Assembly: GCF_007858435.1 (NCBI RefSeq) | Contig: NZ_VIGW01000004.1 | Location: forward strand, 248,001 to 312,000 | Direction: 5' to 3' | Origin: Tsukamurella asaccharolytica | GTDB taxonomy: Bacteria > Actinomycetota > Actinomycetes > Mycobacteriales > Mycobacteriaceae | Length of the DNA stretch: 64,000 bases | In this document: positions 44,347-53,052 of the stretch, one piece after another | How positions within the stretch are numbered: position 1 is the first letter of the stretch | Layout of the letters: each line of letters begins with the position of its first letter | Notes under the pieces: generated by a model | Seen by the model: only the letters and a program-made list of their open reading frames with translations | The model's database searches: none | Told to the model about the DNA's origin: nothing | Made by a program: the position numbers and the translations under genes

Positions 44347-44820
44347 GTGACCGATTCGAACGCCCGCGAGGCCGTCATCGCACTGCTGGAGAACCTCCCC
44401 GATTCCACCGTCGACACCATCGCGCCGGGTGCGATCGCCGCCGACGGGAAGACCCCGGTGCCGGAGATCGCCTGGGGCGACACCTTCGTGTACTACACCC
44501 CGAACGGCGAGCCCGGCGTCATGCCGTACCTCACGATCGTGACCAAGAACTATCCCGAGGACGCCCTGTCCGACCTCGACCGGCCCGGCGCCTTCCGGCT
44601 CAACGCGAACGTCGGACGCGAGGTCTTCACCGAGCTGATCGGCTACCCGCCGTCGGATCACGCGGTGCACGCCGGCGAGTGGGACTACGCCACCGACGGT
44701 GCCGTGATCCCGCACCCGCTGTTCGCCAAGCTGGGGTGGGTGTCGGTGGTGAACCCGGGTACCGGGCCGGAGGTCCGCGCGCTCCTCGAGCGCGCTCGCG
44801 CCCACGCGCAAAAGCACTAG
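44347..44820 (+). CDS. DUF6194-family protein
   Basis: 157 residues. The family core reads EIAWGDTFVYYTPNGEP...PYLTIVTKNYPEDALSDLDRPGAFRLNANVGREVFTELIG and ends HPLFAKLGWVSVVNPG. No catalytic residues are assigned; it is related in look to small ligand-binding or MmcQ/YjbR-like proteins. The GTG lies 6 nt after TAGCGT (leaderless). Function unknown. Confidence 0.8.
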   Translation: MTDSNAREAVIALLENLPDSTVDTIAPGAIAADGKTPVPEIAWGDTFVYYTPNGEPGVMPYLTIVTKNYPEDALSDLDRPGAFRLNANVGREVFTELIGYPPSDHAVHAGEWDYATDGAVIPHPLFAKLGWVSVVNPGTGPEVRALLERARAHAQKH

Positions 44821-44854
44821 GAACTTGTCGGTGGGCCCTATTACCGTCTAGTTC

Positions 44855-45841
44855 GTGACACACGGAGAGAGCGGTGACTGGGCGATCGAAGCCATCGGCC
44901 TGGTGAAACGGTTCGGCGACTTCACTGCGGTGGACGGGGTGAGTTTCCAGGTGCCGCGCGGCTCCGTCCTCGGGCTGCTGGGGCCCAACGGCGCCGGCAA
45001 GACGACCACGGTGCGCATGATGACCACCCTGTCGCCGCCCACGGAGGGCACGGCCCGCATCGCGGGGTACGACGTGCGGGAGAATCCCATCGACGTGCGC
45101 CGCCACATGGGGCTCACCGGCCAGGCCGCGACGGTGGACGAGATCCTCACGGGCCGCGAGAACCTGACGATGATCGGCGGGTTGTACGGCATCCCGCGGG
45201 CGGCGCTGAAGCGGCGCAGCGCGGAGCTTCTCGAGCAGTTCTCGCTGGCCGACGCCGCCGATAAGCAGGTCAAGGCGTACTCGGGCGGCATGCGCCGCCG
45301 GCTCGATCTTGCGGTCAGCCTGCTCACCGCGCCGCCCGTGCTGTTCCTGGACGAGCCCACCACCGGGCTCGACCCGCGCGCCCGCTCCGAGCTGTGGGAT
45401 GTGCTCCGCGCCCTGGTCGCGAGCGGAACCACGCTGCTGCTCACCACGCAGTACCTGGAGGAGGCGGACCAACTGGCCGACGAGATCATCGTCATCGACA
45501 AGGGGCGGATCATCGCGCAGGGCACCCCGCTCCAGCTCAAGGAGCGGGCCGGCGCCGCCAACCTGGTGCTGACGGTGTCCGATGCGGCGGATCTGCCCCG
45601 CGCCCGCGACATCCTCGCGCGGCTCGGCGGCGAGGTCTTCGTCGATGAGGGCGCGCGCCGGGTGAGCAGCCCGGCCAACGGTCTCGACGACCTGAACCGG
45701 GCCGGGGCACTGCTCGGCGAGTGCGGCATCGAGGTCGACGACATCGGCCTGTCCCGCCCCAGCCTCGACGACGTCTTCCTCTCCCTCACGGGACACCGCA
45801 CCGAAGTCGACGTCACCGACACTGAGGAGGCCTCCGCATGA
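44855..45841 (+). CDS. ABC transporter ATP-binding protein (DrrA type)
   Basis: 328 residues. Walker A GPNGAGKTT, the ABC signature YSGGMRRR, Walker B VLFLDEPTTGLDPRAR and the H-loop-type Gln in LLLTTQYLEEAD are all present. The C-terminal 90-residue extension is characteristic of the daunorubicin-resistance DrrA subfamily. With the next gene it forms an exporter of lipids, polyketides or drugs; the substrate is unknown. GTG lies 7 nt after TACCGT. It overlaps the permease gene by 4 bp. Confidence 0.93.
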   Translation: MTHGESGDWAIEAIGLVKRFGDFTAVDGVSFQVPRGSVLGLLGPNGAGKTTTVRMMTTLSPPTEGTARIAGYDVRENPIDVRRHMGLTGQAATVDEILTGRENLTMIGGLYGIPRAALKRRSAELLEQFSLADAADKQVKAYSGGMRRRLDLAVSLLTAPPVLFLDEPTTGLDPRARSELWDVLRALVASGTTLLLTTQYLEEADQLADEIIVIDKGRIIAQGTPLQLKERAGAANLVLTVSDAADLPRARDILARLGGEVFVDEGARRVSSPANGLDDLNRAGALLGECGIEVDDIGLSRPSLDDVFLSLTGHRTEVDVTDTEEASA

Positions 45842-46677
45842 CCGCCACCACCGAGGCTCCCGGCGTGGGCGGCATCGAGACGCACCAGACCAGCCTTTGG
45901 CAGCAGTCCTGGATCATGGTTCGCCGCAGCATGATCCACACCAAGCGGATGCCCGAGATGCTCTCGGACGTGACGATCCAGCCGATCATGTTCACGGTGC
46001 TGTTCGCGTTCGTCTTCGGCTCCGCGATCCCCACCGAGGGCGTCTCCTACCGCGAATACCTCCTGCCCGGCATCCTGGGGCAGACGATGGTCTTCACCTG
46101 CTTCGTGGTGGCCGGCGGGCTCACCACCGACCTGGAGAAGGGCGTCATCGATCGGTTCCGGTCGCTGCCGATCAGCCGCGCCTCCGTCCTCATCGGCCGC
46201 AGCATCGCCAGCCTGTTGCACTCGTCGATCGGCATCGTCGTCATGTGCCTCACGGGCCTCGCCATCGGCTGGCGGATCCGGACGAACCCGGTGGACGCGG
46301 TGCTCGGATTCGTGGTGCTGCTGGGGTTCGGCTTCGCCATGATCTGGTTCGGCATCCTGGTGGGCTGCATGATGCAGTCGATCGAGGCGGTCAACGGCTT
46401 CATGTTCGCCACCATGTTCCCGATCACCTTCCTCTCCAACGCCTTCGTCCCCACGGCCGGAATGGCTCCGTGGCTGCGGACGATCGCGGAGTGGAATCCC
46501 GTCTCGTCGCTGGTCCAGGCCATGCGCGAGCTCTGGGGCAACGATATGCCGTTGCGCGACGGAGCCCCCTGGCCGCTGCAGCACCCCGTGCTCGCGACCG
46601 TGATCTGGTCGATCGCGTTGACGGCCGTCTTCGCACCCCTCGCCGTGCGGGCGTTCAACAAGCGCACCGTCGACTAG
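45838..46677 (+). CDS. ABC-2 type transporter permease (DrrB type)
   Basis: 279 residues with six hydrophobic helices, beginning PIMFTVLFAFVFGSAIP and ending VLATVIWSIALTAVFAPLAVRAF. LEKGVIDRFRSLPISRASVLIGR is the conserved DrrB cytoplasmic motif, and NAFVPTAGMAPWLRTIAEWNPVSSLV follows. ATGA overlap with the ATPase gene secures the pairing. Confidence 0.92.
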   Translation: MTATTEAPGVGGIETHQTSLWQQSWIMVRRSMIHTKRMPEMLSDVTIQPIMFTVLFAFVFGSAIPTEGVSYREYLLPGILGQTMVFTCFVVAGGLTTDLEKGVIDRFRSLPISRASVLIGRSIASLLHSSIGIVVMCLTGLAIGWRIRTNPVDAVLGFVVLLGFGFAMIWFGILVGCMMQSIEAVNGFMFATMFPITFLSNAFVPTAGMAPWLRTIAEWNPVSSLVQAMRELWGNDMPLRDGAPWPLQHPVLATVIWSIALTAVFAPLAVRAFNKRTVD

Positions 46678-46687
46678 GCTCGGGCGA

Positions 46688-47476
46688 GTGATCGGAGATC
46701 CCCTGCCCCCGCGTATCACCGAGCCCGACCGCCGCCGTGAGTTGCTGGACAGCGGCGCCATCTACACGGCGCAGCGGTCCGTGCGGGGTGACGCCGTCAG
46801 CCCCGACCGACGTCTCAAGTTCGACGGGGTGGCCCGCTACCTGCAGGACACGGGCCAGGACCACCTGCGCCACCTCGACTACGAGGAGATTCACCCGTAC
46901 TGGGTGGTGCGGCGCACCGTCATCGAGATCCTCGAGGGCGGCGAGCAGCCCGACATCCTCACCGTCGAGCGATGGGGTTCCCGGATGGGCTCGCGCTGGT
47001 GCAACGTGCGCATCGGCATCGACGGGGAGAAGGGCACCCGGATCGAGACCGAAGCCTTCTGGATCAACTTCAACATCGACACCCTCACGCCGTCGGCGCT
47101 GAGCGAGACCTTCCTCACCACGTTCGGCGCCGCCGCCGAGCCCGGCGTGCTGCGCTGGAAGCAGTGGCTGGATCCGAAGCCGCACCCCGACGCGGTCGAG
47201 GTGCCCTTCCTGCTGCGCGCGGCCGACCTCGACATCATCCAGCACGTCAACAACGCCGTGTACTGGACCGCGCTGGAGGAGGTGCTCTCCTCCTACCCGG
47301 ACCTGCGGGAGCGGCTGCCGCTGCGCGGCATCGTCGAGCACAACTCGGCGCTGCAGCTCGAGGACGAGCCCCGGCTCCTCGCGCACCGCGAGGGCGACGT
47401 GGTGCACGCCTGGCTGGTGGCGGGCGAGCGTACCGCCGCCGCGATGAGCGTCGAGGCGCTGGAGGAGCAGGCGTGA
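46688..47476 (+). CDS. Acyl-ACP thioesterase-like protein
   Basis: 262 residues with two hotdog modules. The N-terminal one contains LKFDGVARYLQDTGQDHL; the second contains LLRAADLDIIQHVNNAVYWTALEE, where the Asn and His pattern matches plant and bacterial FatA-type thioesterases (DLDxNxHVNN). It releases free fatty acid from acyl-ACP; in actinobacteria it may edit fatty-acid pools. GTG lies 7 nt after TAGGCT. It overlaps the ribonuclease gene by 4 bp. Confidence 0.88.
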   Translation: MIGDPLPPRITEPDRRRELLDSGAIYTAQRSVRGDAVSPDRRLKFDGVARYLQDTGQDHLRHLDYEEIHPYWVVRRTVIEILEGGEQPDILTVERWGSRMGSRWCNVRIGIDGEKGTRIETEAFWINFNIDTLTPSALSETFLTTFGAAAEPGVLRWKQWLDPKPHPDAVEVPFLLRAADLDIIQHVNNAVYWTALEEVLSSYPDLRERLPLRGIVEHNSALQLEDEPRLLAHREGDVVHAWLVAGERTAAAMSVEALEEQA

Positions 47477-48894
47477 CCGGCATCCCGATGCGGGGCCCCG
47501 TCCCGACGAGCGCCGTCGACTTCGGCTCCGTCCGCGCCGAGTTCGAGCTGGTCGAGGACTTCCCGGCCGACGTGCTCGCCGAGGCACAGGCGAGCGCCGA
47601 CCGGTACCCCGAGGGCCGGGAGGACCGCCGCGACATCGAGTTCGTCACGATCGACCCGCCCGGAGCCAAGGATCTCGATCAGGCGGTGCACATCGCCGCC
47701 GAGGGCGAGGGCTTCCTCGTGCGCTACGCGATCGCCGACGTCGGCGCGCTGATCGTGCCCGGGGGACCACTCGAGGCGGAGACCCGCCGCCGCGGCCAGA
47801 CGATGTACCTGCCCGACGGCTCCGTGCCCCTGCACCCGCGGCCGCTCTCGGAGGGAGCCGGATCGCTCCTGCCGGAGCAGGACCGGGCGGCGGCGCTCTG
47901 GGAGATCCATCTGGACGCCGCCGGTGAGGTCACCTCCGCCACCGTGCGCCGCGCGCTGGTCCGGTCCCGCGCGCAGCTCGACTACGCCGGCGTCCAGGCC
48001 GACTTCGACGCAGGCCGCGTGCACCCGAGCATCGCGCTCCTGCCCGAGGTCGGCACGCTGCGGGCGGCGTGGGGCCGCGCGCACGGCGCGATCGACCTGC
48101 GACTGCCCGCACAGGAGGCCGTGGAGGGCCCCGACGGGTGGACGGTGCGGATCGAACCCCGGACCGATTTCGACGCCTACAACGCGCAGATCTCCCTGCT
48201 CACCGGCGTGTGTGCCGCCGACATCATGCTCCGCGCGGGGATCGGGCTGCTGCGCACCCTGCCCGCCGCTCCGGAGGACGCGGTTGCCGACCTGCGGCGC
48301 TCGGCCGCCGCGCTCGGGCAGGACTGGCCGCGCGGGGTCACCGTCGGCGACTTCCTTGCGGGCCTCGACGTCACGACCCCGCAGGGCCTGGCCGTCATGA
48401 CCGACGCCGCGCGACTGCTGCGCGGCTCGGGCTACGCCGCCTTCGGCACGGCGGCCGCGGCCGAGCCGCCCGCCGACCGGGGCCACGCCGGCGTCGGCGC
48501 GCCCTACGCCCACGTCACGGCGCCGCTGCGCCGCCTGGCTGACAGGTACGCCACCGAGGTGTGCCTCGCCGCGTGCGCGGGAACCCCGGTCCCGGATTGG
48601 GCCCGCGATGCCCTCGACGACGTCGCGGAGATCATGACCCGTACCAACACCCTCGCGAACAAGGTGGACCGCGCGTGCATCGACCTCACCGAGGCCGTGA
48701 TCCTCGCGGGCCGCGTGGGGCAGGAGTTCTCCGCCGTGACGATGCGCGCCGACCAGGTGCTCCTCGACGACCCCGCCGTGATCGCGCCCTGCACCGGCAA
48801 CCCGCCGGAGGGCAGCCGGGTGACTGTACGTCTCGACATCGCAGATCCGGCATCGCGAAAAGTGTGCTTTGCATACGAGAAAGCGTTAGCGTGA
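47473..48894 (+). CDS. RNB-domain ribonuclease (RNase II/R family)
   Basis: 473 residues. The catalytic RNB block is visible as FVTIDPPGAKDLDQAVHI (metal-binding Asp residues), followed by YAIADVGALIVPGGPLEAETRRRGQTMYLPDGSVPLHP and the late H..VTAPLRRLADRY. The usual N-terminal cold-shock domains are absent, which suits the short actinobacterial form. It degrades single-stranded RNA 3'-5'. GTG start inside the thioesterase stop, so the two are coupled. Confidence 0.9.
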   Translation: MTGIPMRGPVPTSAVDFGSVRAEFELVEDFPADVLAEAQASADRYPEGREDRRDIEFVTIDPPGAKDLDQAVHIAAEGEGFLVRYAIADVGALIVPGGPLEAETRRRGQTMYLPDGSVPLHPRPLSEGAGSLLPEQDRAAALWEIHLDAAGEVTSATVRRALVRSRAQLDYAGVQADFDAGRVHPSIALLPEVGTLRAAWGRAHGAIDLRLPAQEAVEGPDGWTVRIEPRTDFDAYNAQISLLTGVCAADIMLRAGIGLLRTLPAAPEDAVADLRRSAAALGQDWPRGVTVGDFLAGLDVTTPQGLAVMTDAARLLRGSGYAAFGTAAAAEPPADRGHAGVGAPYAHVTAPLRRLADRYATEVCLAACAGTPVPDWARDALDDVAEIMTRTNTLANKVDRACIDLTEAVILAGRVGQEFSAVTMRADQVLLDDPAVIAPCTGNPPEGSRVTVRLDIADPASRKVCFAYEKALA

Positions 48895-48898
48895 GGCC

Positions 48899-49630
48899 AT
48901 GAGCCGTCGTCTCGTCCTCATTCCTGCCGCATTCGCCCTGCTCGCACCGCTCGTCCCGGCCTTCGCGGCACCCGCCGCCGCAGCCCCGGAGTGCGCCGAC
49001 TACACCGTTATCGGGGCCGCGGGATCCGGCGAGGGGCAGTCCGCCGGTGGCCTCGGTGCGACCGTCAACTCCGCCGCGCAGACCTTCGCGGGGCGGGCCA
49101 GGGCAGCCGGGAAGACGGTGGCGATCCGCCCGATCTACTACCCGGCCGCGGCCGTGCCCACCCGGGTGGAGCAGCTCGGCGGCTTCCTCGCAAGCATGAA
49201 CACCGGCGCTGCGAACACCCAGGGCGACGTCGAGATCGTGCTCAAGGCCTGCCCGTCGACGAGGATCGTTCTCGCCGGGTACTCGCAGGGCGCGTCCGCC
49301 GTCCACCGCGCGCTGCAGCGGCTCGGCGACCGGAAGCAGATCACCGCGGCGGCACTCATCGCCGACCCCGACCGCATCCCGAACGACACCACCCGCTACC
49401 TCGGCTCCGCGCCGCGGTCGCTGGGTATGGCGCAGGCCTCCGCGGTGATCAGCGGTGCCAACCCCGCCCCGCTCGCTCCGCGCATCGGCGGGCGCACCCT
49501 GAGCATCTGCACCGCGGGCGACCCGGTGTGCCACTGGACCGGTGACCTCGCGAACGCGGTCCCGAACGCCCACGCCTCCTACTCGGGCGCCGACATCGGC
49601 GGCCGGCTCGCGGGCATCGCGGGTCTCTGA
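48899..49630 (+). CDS. Secreted cutinase-family hydrolase
   Basis: 243 residues. The signal peptide ends APAAAAP at about residue 29. The mature enzyme has Cys-bounded ECADYTVIGAAGSGEG, the nucleophile GYSQGAS, the Asp in CTAGDPVC and the His in NAHASY. These form the cutinase Ser-Asp-His triad with two disulfides. Mycobacterial relatives (Culp) are esterases, lipases or phospholipases. ATG lies 6 nt after TAGCGT, just past the ribonuclease stop. Confidence 0.92.
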   Translation: MSRRLVLIPAAFALLAPLVPAFAAPAAAAPECADYTVIGAAGSGEGQSAGGLGATVNSAAQTFAGRARAAGKTVAIRPIYYPAAAVPTRVEQLGGFLASMNTGAANTQGDVEIVLKACPSTRIVLAGYSQGASAVHRALQRLGDRKQITAAALIADPDRIPNDTTRYLGSAPRSLGMAQASAVISGANPAPLAPRIGGRTLSICTAGDPVCHWTGDLANAVPNAHASYSGADIGGRLAGIAGL

Positions 49631-49647
49631 CGGTCGCGGAGCCGGGC

Positions 49648-51144
49648 TCAGCGCAGCGCGCGCAGCATCTTGGGCAGGCTCGCGCGTGCCTGTGTGGCAC
49701 GCAGCTCCTCGACGGCGTCGAGCCGGCCCAGTCGGAAGGCGATCGCCGGATCGGTCGTCTCCGCGGCGAGGTCGGCCACCGCATCGCGGGCGATCGTCGC
49801 GTCCTGGAACTCGCCGAGCCGCGTCTGCACCTTCGACAGCGCCTTCACCTCGGAGCGCAGACTACCGCGCACCACCGGGTCGACCACGGCGGAGGCGTAG
49901 CGCAGCCGCTTCGCGTGCTTGCGGATGGCGTGCACGTCGTCGTCGGTGCACGTCGGGTCTGCGAGCAGCGACAACGACTGCCGGGCGAAGGACCGGATCC
50001 GCTTGTCCAACAACGGTGCCAGGCTCTTGAGCGCGATGGTGTCCGCGCGCTCCCGGAGCGGCGGGTCGGCGATGAAGGCGTCGATCGCGTCCAGCATCAC
50101 GTAGTACCGGTCCGATTTCAGCGCGAGGTCCACGCGCGTCCAGCCGCGCGCCTCTGCGGCGCGCTGCCGCTGCGCCAGCACAGCGCCGGCCCCGCCGAGC
50201 TCGTCGTCCGCGTCGAAGCCGTCGAACCGCTGCGCCAGCACCTCGGCGTCGCGCACGGCGCCGAGGACGGACGCGAGCAGCTTGAGCTCCGAGCTCAGCG
50301 CGGACCGGGCGGGGCCCTCGAAGAAGCCGGAGAACTCGGTGAGCACGCTGCGCAGTTGCCGCGTGGCGACCCGCATCTGGTGCACGGAGTCCTCGTCGCG
50401 GGCCCGCACGCGCGGATCCTCGCGCAACAGCTTGTCGCGGTAGGCGGCGAGCGCCGCGGTCAGCAGCTGCCCGGCCGTCGCGTGCGTGATCTTCTTCGGC
50501 AGGTCGACGGCCTCGCGCGCCACCTCGGCGTCGATCGCGCGCGCCAGCTTCGAGGCCGCGTCCGGCTCGCCGCCGCCGGCCGCCCGTAGCGCCTTGCCGA
50601 CGGCGATCGCGGTCTTCCTGCCGAGCGCGGTGTCCGGGACCTCGAACTCCCACTCGCGCCACTGCTTCTCGGGTCCGTCCGGGAGGAGCGAGACGGAATG
50701 CACGTGGTCGTCGACGAACTCGCCGAGGAGTTCCCCGTCGACTGCGTGGCAATACGTGGTGTGCCGTTCGTTCTCGACGATCGCGACGGGGGCGAGGGTG
50801 CGCCCGCGCACGATGGCGCGGACCCGATCCAACAACTCCTCGGGCACCTCGGCGGGCGCGCCCTCAGGTGCGTCCGCCTCGTCGCCGAGCGGCACCGTCA
50901 CCTCGCGGCGATCGCCGCCGTCGGGCAACTTGAGGTGCCACCCGTCGTCCTTGCCCCCGGTGCGGCGGCGCAGCGTGATCCGGTGGGCGGCGAGGTCCAG
51001 CGCATCGGTGTCGTAGTACACCGCCACCAGGTGGAAGACCTCGTCGGTCGAGACGTGGTCGACGCCGGTCACGGCGGCCAACCCGGGCGCCGCCGTCTCC
51101 GGGCCGACCTCGTACTTCGTCTCGATCTCGCGGTGCTCGGCCAT
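49648..51144 (-). CDS. CYTH-CHAD domain protein (polyphosphate-associated)
   Basis: 498 residues. The N-terminal CYTH domain (1-200) has EIETKYEV (the ExExK motif), LRRRTGGKDDGWHLKLP and VAIVENER, which bind triphosphate and metals. The C-terminal CHAD domain (215-498) is helical and His-rich, with VHQMRVATRQLRSVL and VHAIRKHAKRLRYA. CHAD domains bind inorganic polyphosphate; CYTH often hydrolyses triphosphates. Ribosome site AAGGACTGAGC precedes ATG. It matches Rv2226 in position, adjacent to panB except for an inserted peptidase. Confidence 0.92.
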   Translation of the reverse strand: MAEHREIETKYEVGPETAAPGLAAVTGVDHVSTDEVFHLVAVYYDTDALDLAAHRITLRRRTGGKDDGWHLKLPDGGDRREVTVPLGDEADAPEGAPAEVPEELLDRVRAIVRGRTLAPVAIVENERHTTYCHAVDGELLGEFVDDHVHSVSLLPDGPEKQWREWEFEVPDTALGRKTAIAVGKALRAAGGGEPDAASKLARAIDAEVAREAVDLPKKITHATAGQLLTAALAAYRDKLLREDPRVRARDEDSVHQMRVATRQLRSVLTEFSGFFEGPARSALSSELKLLASVLGAVRDAEVLAQRFDGFDADDELGGAGAVLAQRQRAAEARGWTRVDLALKSDRYYVMLDAIDAFIADPPLRERADTIALKSLAPLLDKRIRSFARQSLSLLADPTCTDDDVHAIRKHAKRLRYASAVVDPVVRGSLRSEVKALSKVQTRLGEFQDATIARDAVADLAAETTDPAIAFRLGRLDAVEELRATQARASLPKMLRALR

Positions 51145-51146
51145 GC

Positions 51147-52139
51147 TCAGTCCTTCGCGTAACGGTCGGTGGCGTCGATCAGCGCCGAACGGATGCCCGG
51201 CTCGAACGCCGAGTGCCCGGCGTCCGGCACCATCACCAGTTCGGCGGTGGGCCAGGCGCGGTGCAGGTCCCAGGCGCTGCGGGCGGGGCACACCACGTCG
51301 TAACGGCCCTGCACGATCACGCCCGGGATGCCGGCGATGCGGTCGATGTCGCGCAGCAACTGACCTTCGTCGAGGAAGCCGCCGTTGACGAAGTAGTGGT
51401 TCTCGATCTGCGCGAACGGGATCGCGAACCGCGGATCGTCCGCGTCGGCCGAGCTCTCCGGGGTGTTGATGAGGTGGCTCGTGCTGCGTTCCCATTTCGA
51501 CCAGGCCTTCGCGGCGGCCAGCGCCACGTCCTGGTCGTCCGCGTGCAGGAGTCGGTGGTAGGCCGCGATCTTGTCGGCCGACGGTGCCCGGTCCGCCTCG
51601 TCGAGCGGGGCCAGGTAGTCCTCCCAGTTGTCCGGGTAGATGTGGGAGGCGCCCTCGTTGTAGTACCAGTCCAGCTCGCTGCGGCGCAGCAGGAAGATGC
51701 CGCGCAGCACCAGCTCGGTCACGCGCTCCGGGTGGGTCTGCGCGTAGGCCAGGCCCAGGGTGGAGCCCCAGGAGCCGCCGAAGACCTGCCACCGGTCGAT
51801 GCCGAGGTGCTCCCGGATCCGCTCGATATCGCTGATGAGGTGTGCGGTGGTGTTCACGGCGAGCCGGTCCGCCAGCGAATCACCCGCGCCCGACGGAGGA
51901 TCGGCGATGTGCGGCTTGGACTGCCCGCAGCCGCGCTGGTCGAAGACGACGATCCGGTAGGCGGCGGGGTCGAAGAACCGGCGGCACTCGGGCGAGGTGC
52001 CGCCGCCGGGGCCGCCGTGGATGAAGACCACCGGCTTGCCCGCAGGGTTGCCGCTCTGCTCGACGTACAGCAGCTGCCCGTCGCCCACGTCCAGCAGCTC
52101 GGTGCTGTAAGCCTCGATCTCGGGGTAGAACTCGCGCAT
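51147..52139 (-). CDS. pip: Proline iminopeptidase
   Basis: 330 residues of an alpha/beta hydrolase that removes N-terminal proline. HGGPGGGTSPECRRFFDP is the family oxyanion motif, GGSWGSTLGLAYAQTHPERV the nucleophile elbow, and DAGHSAFEPG the catalytic His. YYNEGAS and RSELDWYY are diagnostic of this family. The ATG shares one base with the panB stop. It stands 2 bp before the CYTH-CHAD gene and is cotranscribed. Confidence 0.93.
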   Translation of the reverse strand: MREFYPEIEAYSTELLDVGDGQLLYVEQSGNPAGKPVVFIHGGPGGGTSPECRRFFDPAAYRIVVFDQRGCGQSKPHIADPPSGAGDSLADRLAVNTTAHLISDIERIREHLGIDRWQVFGGSWGSTLGLAYAQTHPERVTELVLRGIFLLRRSELDWYYNEGASHIYPDNWEDYLAPLDEADRAPSADKIAAYHRLLHADDQDVALAAAKAWSKWERSTSHLINTPESSADADDPRFAIPFAQIENHYFVNGGFLDEGQLLRDIDRIAGIPGVIVQGRYDVVCPARSAWDLHRAWPTAELVMVPDAGHSAFEPGIRSALIDATDRYAKD

Positions 52140-52999
52140 CAGAATCCGTGCTCCGGTCCGGGGAACTCGCCCGAGGCGACCTCCGCCACGTACTCCTGGG
52201 CGCCGCGCAGCAGCTCGTCGCCGATGTTCGCGTACTTCTTGACGAAGCGCGCGGTGCGGCCGCGGTTGAGGCCGGAGAAGTCCTGCCACACCAGGACCTG
52301 GCCGTCGCACTGGTTACCGGCGCCGATCCCGATGGTGGGGATCGAGATCTCGGTGGTGACCTGCGCGGCCACCTCCGCGGGGACCATCTCCAGCACCACC
52401 GAGAAGGCGCCCGCGGCGTCGACGGCCTTCGCATCGTGGCGGATCTTGTCGGCCGCCTCGGTGCCGCGGCCCTGGACCCGGTTGCCGCCCAGCGAGTTCA
52501 CCGACTGGGGGGTGAAGCCGATGTGCGCCATCACCGGGATGCCGCGGCGCTGGAGGAAGTCGATCGTGGGCGCCATGTGCGCGCCGCCCTCGAGCTTGAC
52601 CGCCTCTGCGCCGGCCTTCATCAGCGTCGCGGCGCTGCGGTAGGCCTGCTCCGGGGATTCCTCGTAGCTCGCGAAGGGCATGTCCGCCACCACGAGCGCG
52701 TACTTCGTGCCGCGGCGCACCGCCGCGACCATCGCCGCCATCACGTCCAGTTCCATCGGCAGCGTGGAGTCGAACCCGTACACGGTGTTCGCTGCGCTGT
52801 CGCCGATCAGCAGGGCGGTGACGCCGGCCTCGTCGAAGATCGAGGCGGTCAGGTAGTCGTAACTGGTGAGCATCGCCCACTTCTCGCCGCGCTCCTTGAG
52901 CTCAGCCAGGTGGTGGATGCGCACCTTCTTCCGCGGGGTCGGTGCGGCGGCCGCGCCGTCCGCGACGGATCCACTTCCGTACAACGGGGTCTCGCTCAT
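52139..52999 (-). CDS. panB: 3-methyl-2-oxobutanoate hydroxymethyltransferase
   Basis: 286 residues. First step of pantothenate synthesis: adds a hydroxymethyl group from methylene-tetrahydrofolate to ketoisovalerate. Signatures are [94 protein letters not shown] and [21 protein letters not shown]. The N-terminus to about residue 25 is disordered. It is in the same operon as the downstream peptidase. Confidence 0.96.
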   Translation of the reverse strand: MSETPLYGSGSVADGAAAAPTPRKKVRIHHLAELKERGEKWAMLTSYDYLTASIFDEAGVTALLIGDSAANTVYGFDSTLPMELDVMAAMVAAVRRGTKYALVVADMPFASYEESPEQAYRSAATLMKAGAEAVKLEGGAHMAPTIDFLQRRGIPVMAHIGFTPQSVNSLGGNRVQGRGTEAADKIRHDAKAVDAAGAFSVVLEMVPAEVAAQVTTEISIPTIGIGAGNQCDGQVLVWQDFSGLNRGRTARFVKKYANIGDELLRGAQEYVAEVASGEFPGPEHGF

Positions 53000-53052
53000 C
53001 TCGTCACTTCACTTTCACCAGTCCCAGCCGGTCTTTCCGGTCCGGGCAGTTT